Origin: Burkholderiales bacterium Ga0077544
GTDB taxonomy: Bacteria; Pseudomonadota; Gammaproteobacteria; Burkholderiales; Burkholderiaceae_D
Length of the DNA: 64,000 nucleotides
Reading direction: 5' to 3'
Assembly: GCA_001464355.1 (NCBI GenBank)
Contig: LNEU01000015.1
Location: forward strand, 186,001 to 250,000
This document shows positions 60,886 through 64,000 of the stretch, in pieces (the stretch's first letter is position 1; the number at the start of each line of letters is the position of its first letter). The position numbers and the translations under genes are program-made. Under the pieces are notes generated by a model. The model worked only from the letters and a program-made list of their open reading frames with translations. It was not told the origin of the DNA and ran no database searches.

Positions 60886-61182
60886 ATGGATAAAGATGTC
60901 ATACACAAAGCCCTGGCTAATCCTGTGCGCAGGCAGATTCTTGCCTGGCTGAAAACGCCGGAAGTCTATTTTGCCGAGCAAGAGCATCCGCTCGATTTTG
61001 GTGTCTGCTGCGGCTTGATCGACAAGCGTAGCGGCTTGTCGCAATCGACCGTCTCTGCACATCTGGCGACCTTGCAGGCGGCGGAATTGCTGACATCGCG
61101 TCGCGTCGGGCAGTGGGTCTTTTTCAAACGGAATGAAGCGACGATCCAGGCATTTCTGGAAGCGATACACAGCGATCTGTAA
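60886..61182 (+). CDS. ArsR-family transcriptional regulator
   Basis: 98 residues with a winged helix: ALANPVRRQILAWLK at the N-terminus and SQSTVSAHLATLQAAELL as recognition helix (about 55-72), followed by the wing RRVGQWVFFKR. A Cys pair (GVCC, about 41) precedes the recognition helix; the classic ELCVCDL metal motif is not present, so the inducer may be a small organic or redox signal. It heads a cluster with an MFS exporter and an old yellow enzyme. AAGGAAA Shine-Dalgarno. Confidence 0.87.
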   Translation: MDKDVIHKALANPVRRQILAWLKTPEVYFAEQEHPLDFGVCCGLIDKRSGLSQSTVSAHLATLQAAELLTSRRVGQWVFFKRNEATIQAFLEAIHSDL

Positions 61183-61217
61183 TTCATGCCGTCATTAAAA
61201 TACACAAGAAAAACCAT

Positions 61218-62396
61218 ATGCCTTTAGCTTTAGTCATCCTCGCGCTGAGCGCCTTTGCCATCGGCACCACCGAGTTCGTCATCATGGGCCTGCTGCCAGA
61301 CGTTGCGCGCAGCTTGTCGGTGTCTATTCCCAGCGCTGGCTGGCTGATCAGTGGTTACGCGCTTGGTGTTGCCATCGGTGCACCTATCATGGCCGTCGCT
61401 ACGGCATCCTTTCCACGCAAGCGTGCCTTGTTGTTATTGATGGTGATTTTCATCATTGGCAATATCCTGTGCGCGCTTGCAACTGACTACACCTTCCTGA
61501 TGGTGGCCCGCATCATCACGTCGCTGTGTCACGGTGCCTTCTTTGGCATAGGTTCCGTCGTCGCAGCAAGTCTGGTGCCGGAAAATCGCAAGGCATCGGC
61601 AGTGGCATTGATGTTTACAGGTTTAACGTTGGCGAATGTGCTTGGCGTCCCGCTTGGTACGGCGTTGGGGCAAATCGCCGGTTGGCAAATGCCGTTCTGG
61701 GCCGTTGCCGTACTCGGCGTGCTGTCGTTGATCGGTTTGTGGCGCGTGATGCCGGTGCGCGATGATGAAGAGAAAACCGATATTCGTGCCGAAATCGGTC
61801 AGTTGCGCAATGCTGGTTTGTGGGCCGCGTTAGCGACAACGATGCTTTTCTCTGCGGCGGTATTTGCGCTGTTCACCTATGTCGCACCTTTGCTGGAAGA
61901 CGTCACGCATGTGTCCCCACGCGCCGTCACGTGGACTTTGTTCCTGATCGGCCTTGGCTTGACGATCGGCAATTACATCGGTGGCCGTCTGGCGGATTGG
62001 CGCCTCGGCGCAGCCTTGACTGGCATCTTTCTGGTGTTGGCAATCGTCAGTGCGATTGTGCGCTGGACCAGCCCGCATTTGATCCCGCTTGAAATCAATT
62101 TATTTCTATGGGCATTAGTGTCGTTTGCTGCAGTGCCGGGTTTGCAAATCAATGTGATGGTATTTGGCAAAGCTGCTCCAAATCTGGTGGCGACGCTGAA
62201 CATTGGCGCGTTCAACGTCGGCAATGCACTCGGCGCATGGGTCGGCGGGTCGGTAATAAGTGCAGGTTTCGGCTTGCAGGCAGTTCCTTTGGCGGCGGCA
62301 GTGCTTGCACTGGGCGCCGTGGTGGCAATCCGTATCTCCTTGCGTCTGGCGTCGGGAGATGCGTGTATGCCTGTTGTTGCAGCTGCTAGAGCTTAA
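61218..62396 (+). CDS. MFS transporter, AraJ/YdhP-like (DHA1 type)
   Basis: 392 residues, twelve helices. Family signatures: IGTTEFVIMGLLPDVARSL in helix 1, SGYALGVAIGAPIMA, RKRALLLLM in loop 2-3, ITSLCHGAFFGIG in helix 4, and GWQMPFWAVAVLG. This group exports sugars or drugs; the substrate is not known. It starts 35 bases after the ArsR-type regulator, and the flavin reductase gene follows 53 bases later, suggesting a three-gene response operon. Confidence 0.88.
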   Translation: MPLALVILALSAFAIGTTEFVIMGLLPDVARSLSVSIPSAGWLISGYALGVAIGAPIMAVATASFPRKRALLLLMVIFIIGNILCALATDYTFLMVARIITSLCHGAFFGIGSVVAASLVPENRKASAVALMFTGLTLANVLGVPLGTALGQIAGWQMPFWAVAVLGVLSLIGLWRVMPVRDDEEKTDIRAEIGQLRNAGLWAALATTMLFSAAVFALFTYVAPLLEDVTHVSPRAVTWTLFLIGLGLTIGNYIGGRLADWRLGAALTGIFLVLAIVSAIVRWTSPHLIPLEINLFLWALVSFAAVPGLQINVMVFGKAAPNLVATLNIGAFNVGNALGAWVGGSVISAGFGLQAVPLAAAVLALGAVVAIRISLRLASGDACMPVVAAARA

Positions 62397-62449
62397 GCAG
62401 TGGGCAAAAGTAAACGCAGTTCTTTTCCTAATTCTGAAGAAAGCATGTC

Positions 62450-63505
62450 ATGACTACACTTTTCACACCTATCAAAATCGGTGATCTCGAATTGCCTAAT
62501 CGCGTCATCATGGCGCCACTTACACGTTCGCGCGCGGTCGGTGGCGGTCGCGTACCGAATGCGCTGATGGCTGAATACTATGTACAGCGCGCATCCGCTG
62601 GTTTGATCCTGAGCGAAGCCACAGCGGTCACACCACAAGGCGTCGGCTATGCAGATACACCAGGCATATGGTCCGACGAGCAGGTAGCCGGCTGGAAAGT
62701 GGTAACCGATGCAGTGCACAAGGCCGGTGGTTTGATCTCGTTGCAACTGTGGCACGTTGGTCGCATTTCGCATCCGATGTTCTTGAACGGCGAATTGCCG
62801 GTAGCGCCAAGCGCCATCCAGCCTAAAGGCCATGTCAGCATCGTGCGTCCGCAAGTTGAATACGTTACACCGCGTGCGCTTGAACTTGCAGAAATCCCCG
62901 GCATCGTTGCCGCCTATCGCAAAGGCGCAGAGAACGCCAAGCTCGCAGGTTTCGATGGCGTGGAAGTACATGGCGCCAACGGCTATTTGCTGGACCAATT
63001 CCTGCAAAGCAGTACCAATCTGCGTACCGACATCTACGGCGGTTCAATAGAAAATCGTGCACGCCTGATGCTGGAGGTGACCGATGCGTGTATCGATGTA
63101 TGGGGTGCGTCGCGCGTCGGTGTACATCTGGCGCCGCGCGGCGATTCACACGATTTGAGTGACGCTGACCCGGTCGCCACCTTCGGTTATGTTGCTGCCG
63201 AATTGGGCAAGCGCGGCATTGCATTTATCTGCTCGCGCGAATCGATAGGCGACAATCGCATCGGACCTGTGCTGAAAAAGGCGTTCGGTGGTGTCTATAT
63301 TGCGAATGAAAAAATGACGAAGGAAACGGCAGAGCAGGTGATTGCTAGCGGTGAAGCGGATGCGGTTGCGTTCGGCAAATGGTTTATCGCCAATCCCGAT
63401 CTGCCACGTCGCCTGAAAGACAATGCCCCGCTTAATCCGGAACGTCCGGAAACTTTCTATAGTCCGACAGCTGAGGGTTATACCGACTATCCGGCACTGG
63501 CTTGA
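62450..63505 (+). CDS. Old yellow enzyme, alkene reductase (NemA-like)
   Basis: 351 residues, FMN-dependent reductase of electrophilic alkenes (NemA/XenB group). It begins FTPIKIGDLELPNRVIMAPLTRSRA; SLQLWHVGR and VEVHGANGYLLDQFLQ carry the substrate-binding His and Asn and the catalytic Tyr region. YGGSIENRAR and FGKWFIANPDLPRRL are late FMN/phosphate-binding motifs. The common Thr in APLTR is present. Presence with an ArsR-type regulator and exporter suggests an electrophile or toxicant response (inference). Confidence 0.93.
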   Translation: MTTLFTPIKIGDLELPNRVIMAPLTRSRAVGGGRVPNALMAEYYVQRASAGLILSEATAVTPQGVGYADTPGIWSDEQVAGWKVVTDAVHKAGGLISLQLWHVGRISHPMFLNGELPVAPSAIQPKGHVSIVRPQVEYVTPRALELAEIPGIVAAYRKGAENAKLAGFDGVEVHGANGYLLDQFLQSSTNLRTDIYGGSIENRARLMLEVTDACIDVWGASRVGVHLAPRGDSHDLSDADPVATFGYVAAELGKRGIAFICSRESIGDNRIGPVLKKAFGGVYIANEKMTKETAEQVIASGEADAVAFGKWFIANPDLPRRLKDNAPLNPERPETFYSPTAEGYTDYPALA

Positions 63506-63601
63506 TGATTTGAGTCCGTATAAATGAAATGAGGAATACTCCGGCTTGCATTTGATGATTGATCATGTGCAGCCGGATGCGCATCATTTTGTAAATAAAA
63601 T

Positions 63602-63916
63602 TTAGGTGCCGATATTAAAAATGCGCCGGCTTTCTGGCGTAACGAAGAAATGATGTTGCGGATTCTTGCGCAGGTAATGCACGAAAAATCCGCACAGCGG
63701 CACGACGCTTTTTCCGGTCTTTGCAACATGTTCCATCGCCTTGCCCGCGAGGTGCGAACCCAGTCCTTTTCCTGCAAGTGCAGGCAAGACTTCTGTGTGC
63801 ATGATCATGCACACTTCATCAAAGACGTAATAATCCACAAAGCCGATGATGCGACTCTTGTCTATCCATTCAAAACGCTGGATGATCGTATCTTCTTGTG
63901 GTGTCGCGGTCTTCAT
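63602..63916 (-). CDS. GNAT acetyltransferase, YjdJ/NATD1 type (small)
   Basis: 104 residues matching the compact Acetyltransf_CG-type domain: MIMHTEVLPALAGKGLGSHL (acetyl-CoA loop GKGLGSHL) and KSVVPLCGFFVHYLRKNPQ. The fold lacks the N-terminal strand region of larger GNATs. Substrate unknown. It converges with the old yellow enzyme gene across a 96-base gap holding an imperfect CCGGCT/AGCCGG dyad. Confidence 0.83.
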   Translation of the reverse strand: MKTATPQEDTIIQRFEWIDKSRIIGFVDYYVFDEVCMIMHTEVLPALAGKGLGSHLAGKAMEHVAKTGKSVVPLCGFFVHYLRKNPQHHFFVTPESRRIFNIGT

Positions 63917-64000
63917 GTCTTGATCAAAGAGACGGTCTTTTGATTTGGTAGAGATACAAGCGTCATCATGAGATGATACATCTGCCTAACAAATCTACTT
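63917..64000. other. Window end, no feature seen
   Basis: 84 bases upstream of the small acetyltransferase gene; presumably its promoter lies here, but no element is convincing. Confidence 0.4.

Overview
The window reads as chromosomal DNA of a Burkholderiales betaproteobacterium, most likely an Oxalobacteraceae member of the Herminiimonas/Janthinobacterium type. This rests on the close look of the housekeeping proteins, on gene orders typical of that group (ygfZ | mltG-tmk-holB-pilZ-ycfH; a formate dehydrogenase locus with DUF3305/DUF3306 genes) and on moderate GC content. Genus is inference; no search was run. No rRNA, tRNA, CRISPR array, phage or insertion sequence was seen.

Layout. 0-6.1 kb: cytochrome bd oxidase operon cydD(partial)-cydC-cydA-cydB-cydX, the last a 40-residue gene missing from the ORF track. 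6.4-8.0 kb: queE-queD-tadA (queuosine precursor synthesis and tRNA editing). 8.2-10.9 kb: two alpha/beta hydrolases and an LD-carboxypeptidase. 11.1-12.7 kb: the ABC-F protein YbiT. 12.9-17.3 kb: NAD synthesis, nadA-nadC facing nadB, separated by an 814-bp island of dispersed repeats, a long perfect inverted repeat and a hexanucleotide microsatellite. 17.7-23.5 kb (minus): a PAS-GGDEF-EAL protein, purT and an MHS-family transporter. 23.7-27.5 kb: thioesterase, SDR, NRDE protein, DUF4936 protein and ygfZ. 27.6-32.8 kb: mltG-tmk-holB-pilZ-GNAT-ycfH-ankyrin. 32.9-33.8 kb: an HDOD protein.

34-51.3 kb is a metalloenzyme region. On the minus strand moaA-mobA-moeA make molybdenum cofactor, followed by an unlisted 24-residue Cys/Lys-rich ORF and a terminator. 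On the plus strand come apbC (Fe-S carrier), then DUF3305-DUF3306-polyferredoxin-TorD chaperone. A near-consensus FNR-type box precedes the structural formate dehydrogenase genes (Tat accessory peptide, Cys-type catalytic subunit, Fe-S subunit, lipoprotein, cytochrome b subunit, periplasmic protein). fdhD and a tungstate/molybdate-type ABC permease-ATPase pair follow. Together they cover cofactor synthesis, metal uptake, sulfuration, maturation and the periplasmic enzyme itself.

51.3-60.5 kb holds signalling genes: a minimal histidine kinase with a receiver-TPR partner, a hybrid kinase whose N-terminal PAS unit is tandemly duplicated, and a receiver-EAL phosphodiesterase. Among them sits a MarR regulator flanked by two identical 18-bp putative operators, with a tautomerase and a 2OG-Fe(II) oxygenase beside it. 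60.5-64 kb: an ArsR-type regulator preceded by a perfect palindrome, an MFS exporter, an old yellow enzyme and a small acetyltransferase.

I found no clear evidence of a wholly new biological system. The observations most worth following are the tiny Cys-rich ORF in the Moco operon, the FNR-type control site and flanking dyads of the formate dehydrogenase locus, the hairpin-rich fdhD leader with a FdhD lacking the second CxxC cysteine, the paired MarR operators and the nadC/nadB repeat island.
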